DNA from: Solirubrobacterales bacterium
GTDB lineage: Bacteria > Actinomycetota > Thermoleophilia > Solirubrobacterales > Solirubrobacteraceae
Direction of reading: 5' to 3'
Assembly (NCBI GenBank): GCA_003138355.1
Contig: PLFX01000016.1
Coordinates: forward strand, 63,344-127,343
DNA: 64,000 bases
Of the stretch, positions 1 through 7,305 are shown one piece after another; position 1 is the first letter of the stretch; each line of letters begins with the position of its first letter. Position numbers and translations under genes: made by a program. The notes under the pieces were generated by a model that searched no databases, was not told the origin of the DNA, and was given only the letters and a program-made list of their open reading frames with translations.

Positions 1-423
1 GACCTCGACTCGAACCCGACGAAGCTGATCGAAATCGTCGAGGTCGGCAAGCAGCTGCTGATCACGCGCGGCGCGCTGACGACGTTCTCGATTGCCAACG
101 ACGTCGCCAAGTACTTCGCGATTTTGCCCGCGATCTTCGTCACCACGTGGGCTGCATCGGCGCACGTCAAGAGTCCACTCTGGGTGCTGAACCTGATGTC
201 GCTTGGCACGCCCAATTCGGCGATTCTCTCCGCGATTATCTTCAACGCGATCGTGATCCCGCTGCTGATCCCGCTGTCGCTCAAGGGCGTCGCCTACCGG
301 CCGATCGGCGCCAGCGCGCTGCTGAGGCGTAATCTGCTGATCTATGGGCTCGGCGGCATCATCGCCCCGTTCGTCGGAATCAAGGCGATCGACCTCATCG
401 TGCACAACCTGCTCGGCGCGTAG
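1..423 (+). CDS. kdpB: Potassium-transporting ATPase subunit KdpB, C-terminal end (partial)
   Basis: The frame is open from base 1 and gives the last 140 residues of KdpB, the P-type ATPase that powers the KdpFABC K+ uptake pump in the inner membrane. The piece contains [17 protein letters not shown] and [18 protein letters not shown], both typical of the region after the KdpB P-domain, then the last hydrophobic helices ([19 protein letters not shown] and [19 protein letters not shown]). The 5' part, with the phosphorylation motif, lies outside the window. In most Kdp operons kdpC follows at once; here the next gene, 84 bases on, is a KdpD fragment and no kdpC-like frame is seen. Identification is firm. 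Confidence 0.95.
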   Translation, partial: DLDSNPTKLIEIVEVGKQLLITRGALTTFSIANDVAKYFAILPAIFVTTWAASAHVKSPLWVLNLMSLGTPNSAILSAIIFNAIVIPLLIPLSLKGVAYRPIGASALLRRNLLIYGLGGIIAPFVGIKAIDLIVHNLLGA

Positions 424-507
424 CGAGCACGCGCGGGGCGGCTCTGCGCGAGCTGACCGGCACCATCACTCCCGGCCCGTGCAGTCGAGCATCTAGCAGC
501 GGAGCAC

Positions 508-1641
508 GTGTCCGAGTCACTGCGCCGCGGCTCACACCGCGTGTTCCTCGGTATGGCGGCGGGCGTCGGCAAGACCTACCGCATGCTCCAGGATGGCCAC
601 GCAGAGGCCGAGAGCGGCCGTGACGTCGCGATCGGCTTTCTGGAGACGCACGGCCGCGCCGAGACCGACGTGCAGGCGCGCGGTCTCGAGCTCGTGCCGC
701 GACGGCGCGTCAGCTACCGCGACACGGTGCTCGAGGAGATGGACCTCCCGGGGATCCTCGAGCGCGCCCCCGAGCTCTGCCTGATCGACGAGCTGGCGCA
801 CACGAACGCTGCCGGCGTCGAGCACGCGAAGCGCTGGGAGGACGTGGAGGACATTCTGAGCGCCGGCATCAACGTCTTCTCGACGGTCAACGTCCAGCAC
901 CTCGAGAGCCTCAACGATCAGGTCGCCGACCTCACGGGTATGCGCGTGCGCGAGACGATCCCCGACTCGGTCCTCAACGCCGCGGACGAGGTGGTGCTGA
1001 TCGACCTGACCCCGCGCGAGCTGATCGACCGGCTCAAGGCGGGCAAGATCTACAAGCCCGACCGCGTCGAGGCGGCGCTCAACAATTTCTTCAAGATCGA
1101 GAACCTCGCTGCGTTGCGCGAGGTCTCGCTGCGCCAGGTCGCCGAGGAGGTGGAGTCGAAGCGGCTCACCCCGGTCGCACCGGTTCGCGAAGAGCGCCTG
1201 ACACAGACCGCGGCCCCCCAAGCGGTCGGCGAGCGCCTGCTCGCGCTCGTCAAGTTGAGCGCTAATTCGCAGCGCGTCGTACGACGCGCCTTCCGCTCCT
1301 CGCAGCGCCTCGGCGCAGAGCTCGACCTGCTCCACGTGGGCAAGCCCGGGAGCCTGCGCAGCCTCGAGAGGGACCCGGCGCTCGGCGCGCTGCGCCGGCT
1401 CGCGTCCGTGCTCGGGGCTCACCTGATCGTCGAGGAGGGCGACAGCATCGCGCAGGTCGCTGCGCGCGTCGCCCATGATCGCGGGACGACATACGTCCTG
1501 ATGGGCAGGCCCAACCCGAGGGGAGCCCTCGCTCGGCTGTCGAAGCCGGCGCTACCCTATGAGTTGATGCGTGAGCTTCCGGGCGTCGACCTGCGGATCG
1601 TGGCCGACCGAACTCAACTGGGCGCGGGGCCGCGGCGATGA
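508..1641 (+). CDS. kdpD: KdpD N-terminal cytoplasmic domain protein (KdpD + UspA domains only)
   Basis: This 377-residue protein matches only the cytoplasmic N-terminal half of the K+ sensor kinase KdpD. Residues about 10-215 are the KdpD domain, with a Walker A motif (GMAAGVGKTYRM), LIDELAHTN and FSTVNVQHLESLND. Residues about 230-370 resemble a universal stress (UspA) domain ending in a nucleotide-binding-like LMGRPNPRG. There is no membrane segment, histidine box or ATPase domain; those are coded on the other strand at 2902-4356. The GTG start is supported by GGAG four bases upstream, although the spacing is short. The stop overlaps the next start (ATGA). Known role of this region: stimulus input and ATP binding. 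Inference: it acts in trans with the separate kinase half. Confidence 0.88.
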   Translation: MSESLRRGSHRVFLGMAAGVGKTYRMLQDGHAEAESGRDVAIGFLETHGRAETDVQARGLELVPRRRVSYRDTVLEEMDLPGILERAPELCLIDELAHTNAAGVEHAKRWEDVEDILSAGINVFSTVNVQHLESLNDQVADLTGMRVRETIPDSVLNAADEVVLIDLTPRELIDRLKAGKIYKPDRVEAALNNFFKIENLAALREVSLRQVAEEVESKRLTPVAPVREERLTQTAAPQAVGERLLALVKLSANSQRVVRRAFRSSQRLGAELDLLHVGKPGSLRSLERDPALGALRRLASVLGAHLIVEEGDSIAQVAARVAHDRGTTYVLMGRPNPRGALARLSKPALPYELMRELPGVDLRIVADRTQLGAGPRR

Positions 1642-2225
1642 GCGCCGCCACGCTCGTCCTCGCGATCACTCTCGCGGTCGTCCTGCTGGCGATCGCGGTG
1701 CGCGAGCTGCTCGCGCATCGTCCACGCCATGTGACCGCCGCCTCCTCGCGGATCTTGTTCCCGTTCATCGCCCAGGGCCTGTCCGAGCGCGGCCTCGACG
1801 CGGCGCTGCGAATCGCACGCACCGAGGAGGCAACGCTCGTCCCCGTGTTCCTCGCGCGCGTGCCGATGCACCTGCCGCTCGATTCGCCGCTGCCGCGCGA
1901 GTGCGAGTCCGGCCTTCCGCTGCTCGACGTCGTCGAGCAGCGCGCAGTGAATGCCGGCGTGCCGGTCGAGTCACGCATCGAGCGCGGTCGCAGCCTGCGC
2001 CACGCGCTGCAGGAGCTGGCGCGCCACGAGACGTTCGACACGATGGTCGTCGCCGCCGTCGACGCCACCGAAGCCGGGTTTCATCCCGACGACATCGGCT
2101 GGCTGCTCGGACACATCGACGGCGAGATCATCGTGATCCGCGCCGGGGGGCGGATCAGGTTGCGCCCCCGCGGCACTCGCGCGAGGCGGATGCGCCGCCG
2201 CCACCTCGCTCCCGCGGGTTCCTAA
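1638..2225 (+). CDS. Membrane-anchored universal-stress-like protein
   Basis: 195 residues. An N-terminal hydrophobic helix (residues about 4-25, ATLVLAITLAVVLLAIAV) is followed by a UspA-like alpha/beta domain: SRILFPFIAQGLSERGLDAALRIARTEEA, a middle part, then DTMVVAAVDATEAG and GEIIVIRAGG. The C-terminus is very Arg-rich. It overlaps the KdpD N-terminal gene by four bases, so the two are probably translated together. Its likely job is to bind a nucleotide or a partner at the membrane near the Kdp sensor; this is inferred from context. It converges on kdpE, with the two stop codons overlapping at 2222-2225. Confidence 0.7.
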   Translation: MSAATLVLAITLAVVLLAIAVRELLAHRPRHVTAASSRILFPFIAQGLSERGLDAALRIARTEEATLVPVFLARVPMHLPLDSPLPRECESGLPLLDVVEQRAVNAGVPVESRIERGRSLRHALQELARHETFDTMVVAAVDATEAGFHPDDIGWLLGHIDGEIIVIRAGGRIRLRPRGTRARRMRRRHLAPAGS

Positions 2226-2231
2226 CCCGCG
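2213..2231. terminator. Hairpin over overlapping convergent stop codons
   Basis: A perfect 8-base inverted repeat (CGCGGGTT, loop CCT, AACCCGCG) lies exactly where the plus-strand Usp-like gene and minus-strand kdpE end. There is no T-run on either side, so it is not a classical intrinsic terminator. It may still block exonucleases or stop polymerases coming from both sides. Confidence 0.5.
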
Positions 2232-2902
2232 AAGCGATAGCCGATCCCCGAGTCGGTGCGGATGAAGTTGCGTTCTCCATCCGCGCGCGCGAGCTTGCGT
2301 CGGAGGTTCGCGATGTGAGTGCGCAGCAACGGCGTCGCGTCGGCATATTCCGCGCCCCAGACCTCCGCGAGCAGCCGGCTGTGGGTCATCAGCAGGCCCC
2401 GGTTGACCGCGAGCACGCGAAGTAGCGCGAACTCGAGCGGCGTGAGGCGCACCTCCTCGCCGTCGAGCATCACGCTATGGGCCGCGAGGTCGATCACGAG
2501 GCCGTCGAGCTCGATCCGCGGCTCGGTCTCGGCCCTCCCCGCACGGCGCAAGATCGCTTGCAGGCGTGCGACGAGCTCGCCGGGTCCGAACGGCTTTGTC
2601 ACGTAGTCGTCGGCGCCGCTCTGGAGCGCCGCGACCTTCGTCTCCTCCTCGTTGACGGCCGAGAGAATGATGATCGGCATCTCACTCCAGCTGCGCAGCT
2701 CGCGGCACACTTCGATGCCCGGCCGGTCGGGCAACATCAGGTCGATGATCGCCGCATGCGGCCCGGCGAGCGCGGCGCGGTCGAGTGCATCCTCGCCCGT
2801 TGCGCTCGTGAGCACCTCGTAGCCCGCGCTGCGCAACACCAGCCGCAGCGCGCGCAGGATCTGCGGGTCGTCGTCGCAGACGAGGATTCGCTCGCCGGCC
2901 AT
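2222..2902 (-). CDS. kdpE: Response regulator KdpE
   Basis: 226 residues, OmpR/PhoB type. The receiver domain (1-120) has the acidic pocket CDDD at 9-12, phosphoacceptor Asp54 in IIDLMLPD, and KPFGPGEL around Lys104. The winged-helix DNA-binding domain (about 130-226) has LTPLEFALLRVL, LLRTHIANLRRKL and IRTDSGIGYRF. LTPLEF and TPLLRTHIANLRRKL are typical of KdpE, which turns on the kdp operon under K+ limitation. Its ATG overlaps the stop of the upstream kinase by one base (TGATG), so the pair is translationally coupled. Confidence 0.93.
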   Translation of the reverse strand: MAGERILVCDDDPQILRALRLVLRSAGYEVLTSATGEDALDRAALAGPHAAIIDLMLPDRPGIEVCRELRSWSEMPIIILSAVNEEETKVAALQSGADDYVTKPFGPGELVARLQAILRRAGRAETEPRIELDGLVIDLAAHSVMLDGEEVRLTPLEFALLRVLAVNRGLLMTHSRLLAEVWGAEYADATPLLRTHIANLRRKLARADGERNFIRTDSGIGYRFAG

Positions 2903-4356
2903 CAGCCGCGTGGCAGAGCGAGCTCGAGCTGGGCGGGCTCGACCGACCGCTCGGTCGGCACTGCGAGCGGCAGATCGACAACGAAGCTCGTCCCCTGCCC
3001 CGGCAGCGACTCAACGCTGATCCGGCCGCCGCCGAGCTCGACGAACCCGCGCGCGATCGCCAGCCCGAGCCCCGAGCCGTGGTGCCCTGGAGCGTCGTTC
3101 GCCGAGCGATAGAACGGAAGGAAGATGCGGTCGATCTCGCCGGCACGGATGCCCGGTCCCTGGTCGACTATCCGCACGCGCAGTCGCTCACCGGCACCAT
3201 GGGCGCGGATCGAGACCGGCTTGCCGCCGGAGTAGCGCGCCGCATTCTCGAGCAGGTTCGCGAAGGCTCGCTCGAGCTGCGCCGGGTCGCCCGCGAGCGG
3301 CGGCAGATCCTCGTCGAGCGAGACGCGGAAGGACTGCTCGGGGCTGTCCGTGCGTACGTGCGCGACAGCCTCGTGCAAGACATCCTCGATCGTGTAGGGC
3401 ACGCTACGCCGCTCGCGGGTCCCCGCCTGGAGCAGCGACAGGTCGAGCAGCTTCTCGATCAGGCGCGAGAGCCGGCGCGCCGCCTCGAGCACGACAGCTC
3501 GCGCCTCGGCGGCCTCGGGCGTGTCGTCGGCGAGCGCCGTGGCGGCGCTGATGATCGCCGTGATCGGGGTGCGCAGGTCGTGCGATACCGAACGCAGCAC
3601 CGCGGTCTTCATCTCGTCGCTACGACGCAGGAGCGCCGTCTCGACGACCTCCGCCTGGAGCTCGGCGCGGTGCAGCGCGGCGGCCAGGACCGATTGCAGC
3701 GCCGGCACGATACGCCCTGTGATGCGCTCGCGATCGAGCGTCGAGAGCGTGACCGGCAGCAGCAGGGTGCCGATGATCTGATCGCGGTCGCACAGCGGGA
3801 AGGCCAGGCGCCGCTCGTCAGCTCCGACGTCGCCGAGCTCGATCGCCGCGGAAGCGACATTCAGCGCGACGGCGAGCCTCTGCGCGGCGGCGGCCAGCGC
3901 GGCATCGAGCCGCGAGCCGCCGAGCAGCAGTCGCGCCATCTCGGTCGCGAGGTCCGCTTCCCGACGCCTGCTCTCGGCCTCCGCGGCGCGTGCGCGCGCA
4001 AGGCTTCCGACGACGCCGGCCGTCGCAGCGACGACGAGGAACGCCACCAGCGAAACCCAGTCGACGCCGTCGCCGAAGCTCAAATGGCCGACAACCGGGA
4101 GGTGGAAATAGTTGTAGGCGAGCCCGCTGGCCAGAGCGGTCACGAGGCCGAGCCCACTCCCCCAGTAGGTCGCGACGATGATCACGGTCGGGAGGTAGAC
4201 GACGCCGAGTGAATCGGTCGGCGCAAGGCGCTCGAGCGGGTAGATCGCGAGCGTCGCGAGCAGCGTGCCCCCGGCGGCCGCGAGCACACCGAGCGTGAGC
4301 GCCGGCCTTGGAGAGCGCAGCAGAAGCGGCGAGAGTGCTCTCGACTGCACGCTCAC
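2902..4356 (-). CDS. kdpD: Membrane histidine kinase, C-terminal half of a split KdpD
   Basis: 484 residues. The N-terminus has closely packed hydrophobic helices (about 20-120) in the DUF4118 pattern of KdpD (LGVVYLPTVIIVATYWGSG, LAYNYFHLP). A GAF-like linker (about 130-235) follows, then HisKA with phosphoacceptor His259 (SVSHDLRTPITAI), then HATPase_c with NLLENAARYS, DQGPGI and GSGLGLAIARG. Full KdpD is about 900 residues and starts with the KdpD/UspA region found here as a separate plus-strand gene. The GTG at 4356 is preceded by GGAGGAG at short spacing; a second in-frame GTG at 4350 is better spaced. Confidence 0.9.
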   Translation of the reverse strand: MSVQSRALSPLLLRSPRPALTLGVLAAAGGTLLATLAIYPLERLAPTDSLGVVYLPTVIIVATYWGSGLGLVTALASGLAYNYFHLPVVGHLSFGDGVDWVSLVAFLVVAATAGVVGSLARARAAEAESRRREADLATEMARLLLGGSRLDAALAAAAQRLAVALNVASAAIELGDVGADERRLAFPLCDRDQIIGTLLLPVTLSTLDRERITGRIVPALQSVLAAALHRAELQAEVVETALLRRSDEMKTAVLRSVSHDLRTPITAIISAATALADDTPEAAEARAVVLEAARRLSRLIEKLLDLSLLQAGTRERRSVPYTIEDVLHEAVAHVRTDSPEQSFRVSLDEDLPPLAGDPAQLERAFANLLENAARYSGGKPVSIRAHGAGERLRVRIVDQGPGIRAGEIDRIFLPFYRSANDAPGHHGSGLGLAIARGFVELGGGRISVESLPGQGTSFVVDLPLAVPTERSVEPAQLELALPRG

Positions 4357-4402
4357 ATTCTCCTCCGCGCGCGGCCGGCGCGCGGGTTAGGCCACTACCG
4401 TC

Positions 4403-4609
4403 TCACGGATAGTGCTGCTCGCCCGTGTCGCGGTCGACGATGCTGATCGCCGCCGAGGGGCAGGCCTGTGCGGCAGCCATCATCAGCTCGAGCGGGCCGT
4501 CATTGACGACGACCGCTACATCGTCGAGGCGAAATATCTCCGGCGCGATGTCCTCGCAGTCCCCATGAGCGGAGCAGGCATTCGCGTCGATCACCGGTAC
4601 GTAGGTCAT
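4403..4609 (-). CDS. Single-cluster [3Fe-4S]-type ferredoxin
   Basis: 68 residues with the spacing typical of actinobacterial P450-partner ferredoxins: Cys12, His15 and Cys18 (CSAHGDC) and Cys50 in ACPSAAI. His where a fourth Cys would sit suggests a [3Fe-4S] cluster. The N-terminus (VPVIDANAC) and the acidic APEIFRLDD segment fit the family. Its ATG overlaps the stop of the reductase gene by four bases, so the two form an electron-transfer pair. No cytochrome P450 or other terminal oxygenase is next to it; its acceptor is unknown. Confidence 0.9.
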   Translation of the reverse strand: MTYVPVIDANACSAHGDCEDIAPEIFRLDDVAVVVNDGPLELMMAAAQACPSAAISIVDRDTGEQHYP

Positions 4610-5775
4610 GCGGGGGTCCTTTCTTGGGTCTGGATGAGGCGCTCACGTATCTCGCCGACGGCGCGCGGGCGCCCGACGATCAGCGCGGCGACGAGCCGAC
4701 CGTCGCGGGTATACGTAGCGATGAAGTCGTTTGCGCGCGGATCGCCGTCGACTGCCAGCGCGTCGGCGAGCTGCGCGTGACCGAGGTACTGGATCCGCAA
4801 GCCGTACTGATCGCTCCAGAAGCTCGCGGGGTACGGTGGCCCGGGCTCACGGCCGAGGATCGTATTCGCGACCTGGAGCCCCTCGCGCGAGGCCGACTCC
4901 CAATGGCCGGAGAGCACGTGGCGTTCAAGCACCGGGTCGAAGCTCGCCGCGACATCTCCCGCCGCATAGACCCCCGGTAGCGCCGTACGCCCGAGCGCGT
5001 CGGCCGGCACGCCGCTGGCCGGCAGCCCCGAGGATGCGAGCCAATCGAGATCGGGCGAAATGCCGACCGCGACGAGGACGTGATCGCACGCGAGCCGCCG
5101 ACCGTCACCGAGCGTGAGCGCTTCGACCGTGCCCGTGCCATGAACCTCGCGCACGTGCTGCTCGAGGAGGAGCTCCACCCCATGCGAGCGATGCAGGTCC
5201 GCGAACCACTGCCCGAGCTCCGGCCCCAGCAGACCGACGAGCGGCAGCGTCTCGAGCTCGACAACGACCACCGCGGCCCCCGCAGCGCGTGCCGCGGCAG
5301 CGACCTCCTGCCCGATGAAGCCGGCACCGATCACGACGACACGCCGGCGTCCGGCGAGCAGGGTGCGAATCAGCCGCGAGTCCTCGACGGCGCGCAGCGT
5401 GCTCACGTTCGCGTAGCCACTGAAGAGCGGCAGCTCGCGCGCTCGCGCGCCGGTCGCGATGACGAGCTCGCTGTAGTGCAGCTCGCGCCCGTCCGCGAGC
5501 GCGACGCGACGCGCGCGCGGATCGAGCGCGCGCGCCCGGACGCCGAGGATCAGCTCGACCGCCTTGTCCTCGTACCACGCCTCGGGCCGGAAGGCGGGCA
5601 CCGCGACGTCGTCCTCGAACAGCAGGTCCTTCGAGAGCGGGGGCCGATCGTAGGGACGGTGGCGCTCGCCGCAGACGATCCGCACGGGCGCCTCATACCC
5701 GCCGCGCCGCAGCGCCTCGGCACAGCGCTGCGCCGCCAACCCGCCGCCCACGATCACAACGCCATCGGTGCTCAT
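4606..5775 (-). CDS. FAD-dependent ferredoxin reductase
   Basis: 389 residues, of the rhodocoxin/putidaredoxin reductase type. The N-terminal FAD-binding fold has GGGLAAQRCAEALRRGG and the family signature RPYDRPPLSK. The NAD(P)H-binding fold begins at about residue 150 (VVIGAGFIGQEVAAAARAAG), and the second FAD motif is GVYAAGDVA at about 275. It moves electrons from NAD(P)H to the overlapping ferredoxin. The ATG at 5775 has GGAGG about 11 bases upstream. The leader contains a 10-base palindrome (5797-5806) that may be an operator. Confidence 0.9.
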   Translation of the reverse strand: MSTDGVVIVGGGLAAQRCAEALRRGGYEAPVRIVCGERHRPYDRPPLSKDLLFEDDVAVPAFRPEAWYEDKAVELILGVRARALDPRARRVALADGRELHYSELVIATGARARELPLFSGYANVSTLRAVEDSRLIRTLLAGRRRVVVIGAGFIGQEVAAAARAAGAAVVVVELETLPLVGLLGPELGQWFADLHRSHGVELLLEQHVREVHGTGTVEALTLGDGRRLACDHVLVAVGISPDLDWLASSGLPASGVPADALGRTALPGVYAAGDVAASFDPVLERHVLSGHWESASREGLQVANTILGREPGPPYPASFWSDQYGLRIQYLGHAQLADALAVDGDPRANDFIATYTRDGRLVAALIVGRPRAVGEIRERLIQTQERTPA

Positions 5776-5796
5776 CGGCGCGGATCCTCCCCCGCT

Positions 5797-5806
5797 CGCT
5801 TAAGCG
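5797..5806. promoter_or_regulatory. Palindrome upstream of the ferredoxin reductase gene
   Basis: CGCTTAAGCG is a perfect 10-base palindrome, 21 bases before the reductase start. The wider CCCGCT/AGCGGG pair (5791-5808) can also form a hairpin. An operator is possible; no known consensus is matched. Confidence 0.3.
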
Positions 5807-5849
5807 GGCCCATCAATGAAAGCTGTGCAATTGCTGAGGGCGTTCGCGC

Positions 5850-6293
5850 TCAGCGGCTCGCACGCCGTGCGCGCCGGGCGCGCTTCTCCTTCGAGCGTGC
5901 GCGCTTGACCCGGTGCTCGATCGGCTTGACAGTGCCCTTCACGCTGTCGATCTCGCGCGTTGGCCGGGCCGGCACGCGGGCGCGCGCATCGCGCACGATG
6001 AAGCGAGCGAGACCGCCGATTACGAGCAAGACGACGACCCCGAATCCGATCTCATCGGCCGTCGAGATCCCGCCCGAGCCGCTGGTCGTGGTCGGGTTCG
6101 GCACCGTGAACGGCGCGGTCTGCGTCGGGGTCGTCGTCGTCGGCGTCGTCGTCGTCGTCTGGCTCGACTGCGGCGAGAGCCCCGGCAGCGTCGACGCCGC
6201 CCCACTGGTTCCGGTCGAGGACGCCGCGCTCGCCGAAGGCGCGAGCGCGAGCGCAAGCGCGACGGAAAGCGCCACGGTGAGCCTGATTCGCAT
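5850..6293 (-). CDS. Single-pass membrane protein with Thr-rich linker and basic tail
   Basis: 147 residues, family not recognised. A signal peptide (MRIRLTVALSVALALALAPSASA; cleavage likely after ASA) is followed by a low-complexity Ser/Thr/Pro linker, one membrane helix (EIGFGVVVLLVIGGLARFIV, about residues 83-102) and a strongly basic cytoplasmic tail ending KRARRARRASR. The ATG at 6293 is preferred over upstream in-frame starts because it begins the signal peptide. A TATATT box sits six bases before it, so the mRNA may be leaderless. The architecture suggests a cell-surface protein whose tail touches nucleic acid or phospholipid; this is only inference. Confidence 0.7.
   Translation of the reverse strand: MRIRLTVALSVALALALAPSASAASSTGTSGAASTLPGLSPQSSQTTTTTPTTTTPTQTAPFTVPNPTTTSGSGGISTADEIGFGVVVLLVIGGLARFIVRDARARVPARPTREIDSVKGTVKPIEHRVKRARSKEKRARRARRASR
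6131..6160. repeat. TCG trinucleotide tract (codes for Thr)
   Basis: Two runs of TCG units with one interruption lie inside the 5850-6293 gene. Read on the minus strand they give the Thr-rich linker of the membrane protein. Such a tract can change length by slippage in steps of whole codons. Confidence 0.6.
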
Positions 6294-6299
6294 CGCCGC

Positions 6300-6305
6300 A
6301 ATATA
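6300..6305 (-). promoter_or_regulatory. -10 box of a likely leaderless promoter
   Basis: TATATT on the minus strand lies exactly six bases before the ATG at 6293, so transcription would begin at or next to the start codon. No Shine-Dalgarno sequence is present. No good -35 box is seen. Confidence 0.45.
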
Positions 6306-6350
6306 GACCGGCACCGGGCTGCGACGGGCTGGCCGCGCCGCGGGCCCCTC

Positions 6351-6356
6351 TAAACT
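6351..6356 (+). promoter_or_regulatory. -10 box before the 6366 gene
   Basis: TAAACT lies nine bases before the ATG at 6366. This allows a leader of only two or three bases. It is divergent from the minus-strand promoter at 6300-6305. Confidence 0.4.
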
Positions 6357-6365
6357 CTTTGGGCG

Positions 6366-6977
6366 ATGCCGCCCAAGCAACGCCAGATCCGCATGGAGCA
6401 GCGCGGCGTACCCGTCAACTTGATGGAGCAGCTGCAGACGCGCAGCGACGAGCAGCTCGAGGCCGAGACCCGCTACCGCTCGATCGCAATGGCGATCCTC
6501 GGCACGCGCGCCGCCGAGCGCTATGACGCGGCTGCGGCGCGCAGCTACTTCCAGCGGGCGATCGCGGCGGGCCGCCCGCAGGAGCGGATGATGATCAAGC
6601 GCATGGCGGACGCGTCGCTCGCGCTCGCCGAGCGCCGCGCCGACGACCTCAAGGAGGCGGTCGAGAAGCTCGGACAGGCGCCGCCGACGAAGCGCCAGCT
6701 GCTCGGGCTGCGCTTCATGGGCGTGATCGCACCCCCGCGCGGCTCGGGCGTCCTGCCGCGGCTACGCGGGATCGGGCTCGGCATCCTCCTCGCCGCCGCC
6801 ATCGTCGGCCTCGGCACCGGGATCGTGATGCTGGTGGCGCTTCCCTTCGGCGGCGAGTCGCTTCCGCCGTCAGTGCTCCTCGGCGTGCTGCTCGACATTG
6901 TCGCGATCGCGATCCTGACCCAGGTCGGCCGGCGAAAGCAACGCGCCGCGCGCGCCAAAGCCGGCCTACCGACATAG
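6366..6977 (+). CDS. Hypothetical membrane protein with helical N-terminal domain
   Basis: 203 residues, family not recognised. Residues 1-120 are soluble, charged and probably all helical (LMEQLQTRSDEQLEAETRYRS, AAARSYFQRAIAAGRPQERM), with a weak TPR-like look. Two membrane helices follow (about 133-160, IGLGILLAAAIVGLGTGIVMLVALPF, and 167-186, PSVLLGVLLDIVAIAIL), and the C-terminus is basic. Both ends are probably cytoplasmic. It starts 72 bases from the divergent membrane-protein gene and is followed by a small conserved gene and murT on the same strand. Confidence 0.7.
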   Translation: MPPKQRQIRMEQRGVPVNLMEQLQTRSDEQLEAETRYRSIAMAILGTRAAERYDAAAARSYFQRAIAAGRPQERMMIKRMADASLALAERRADDLKEAVEKLGQAPPTKRQLLGLRFMGVIAPPRGSGVLPRLRGIGLGILLAAAIVGLGTGIVMLVALPFGGESLPPSVLLGVLLDIVAIAILTQVGRRKQRAARAKAGLPT

Positions 6978-7010
6978 CAAGCGTCAGGCTCGGCGCGCAA
7001 GGGCGCCACG

Positions 7011-7295
7011 ATGAGTCCGAGGCAGACACACCACAAGCACTCCTCGCGCAAGGGGTACCGCCGCCTGCTCGACCGGCTGGCGGATCATCCGGCCGTTCAC
7101 CGCGTCGCAACCGGCCGCGTGACCCCGCGCATGGGCGCAGGCCGCCCGGTCGCCGTGATCTCGAAGGTGCGCCGCGTCGCTTCGGGCCTCTCGATCTCGA
7201 TCAACGCCGACGGGGCGATCATCGACGCATACGTCGTCACCGACCGCCCGGAGGAGGTCGAGGCGTTCATGGCCGAGCAGGGCTGGACCGACTGA
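7011..7295 (+). CDS. Small DUF2103-like protein (possible metal-binding)
   Basis: 94 residues. The pattern HHKHSSRKGYRRLLDRLADHP, then VATGRV, then DGAIIDAYVVTDRPEEVEAF resembles, from memory, the DUF2103 'predicted metal-binding' family: an N-terminal His cluster, a middle G-R-V, and a late hydrophobic strand followed by VVT. The assignment is tentative. It lies 10 bases before murT and is probably cotranscribed with it. The role is unknown. Confidence 0.65.
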   Translation: MSPRQTHHKHSSRKGYRRLLDRLADHPAVHRVATGRVTPRMGAGRPVAVISKVRRVASGLSISINADGAIIDAYVVTDRPEEVEAFMAEQGWTD

Positions 7296-7305
7296 CCGCC
7301 GCGCC

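Noticed and set aside
6131..6160. TCG repeats as a CRISPR or structural repeat
   Set aside because: They are codons of a Thr-rich linker, with no spacers; no CRISPR-like spaced repeats occur anywhere in the window.
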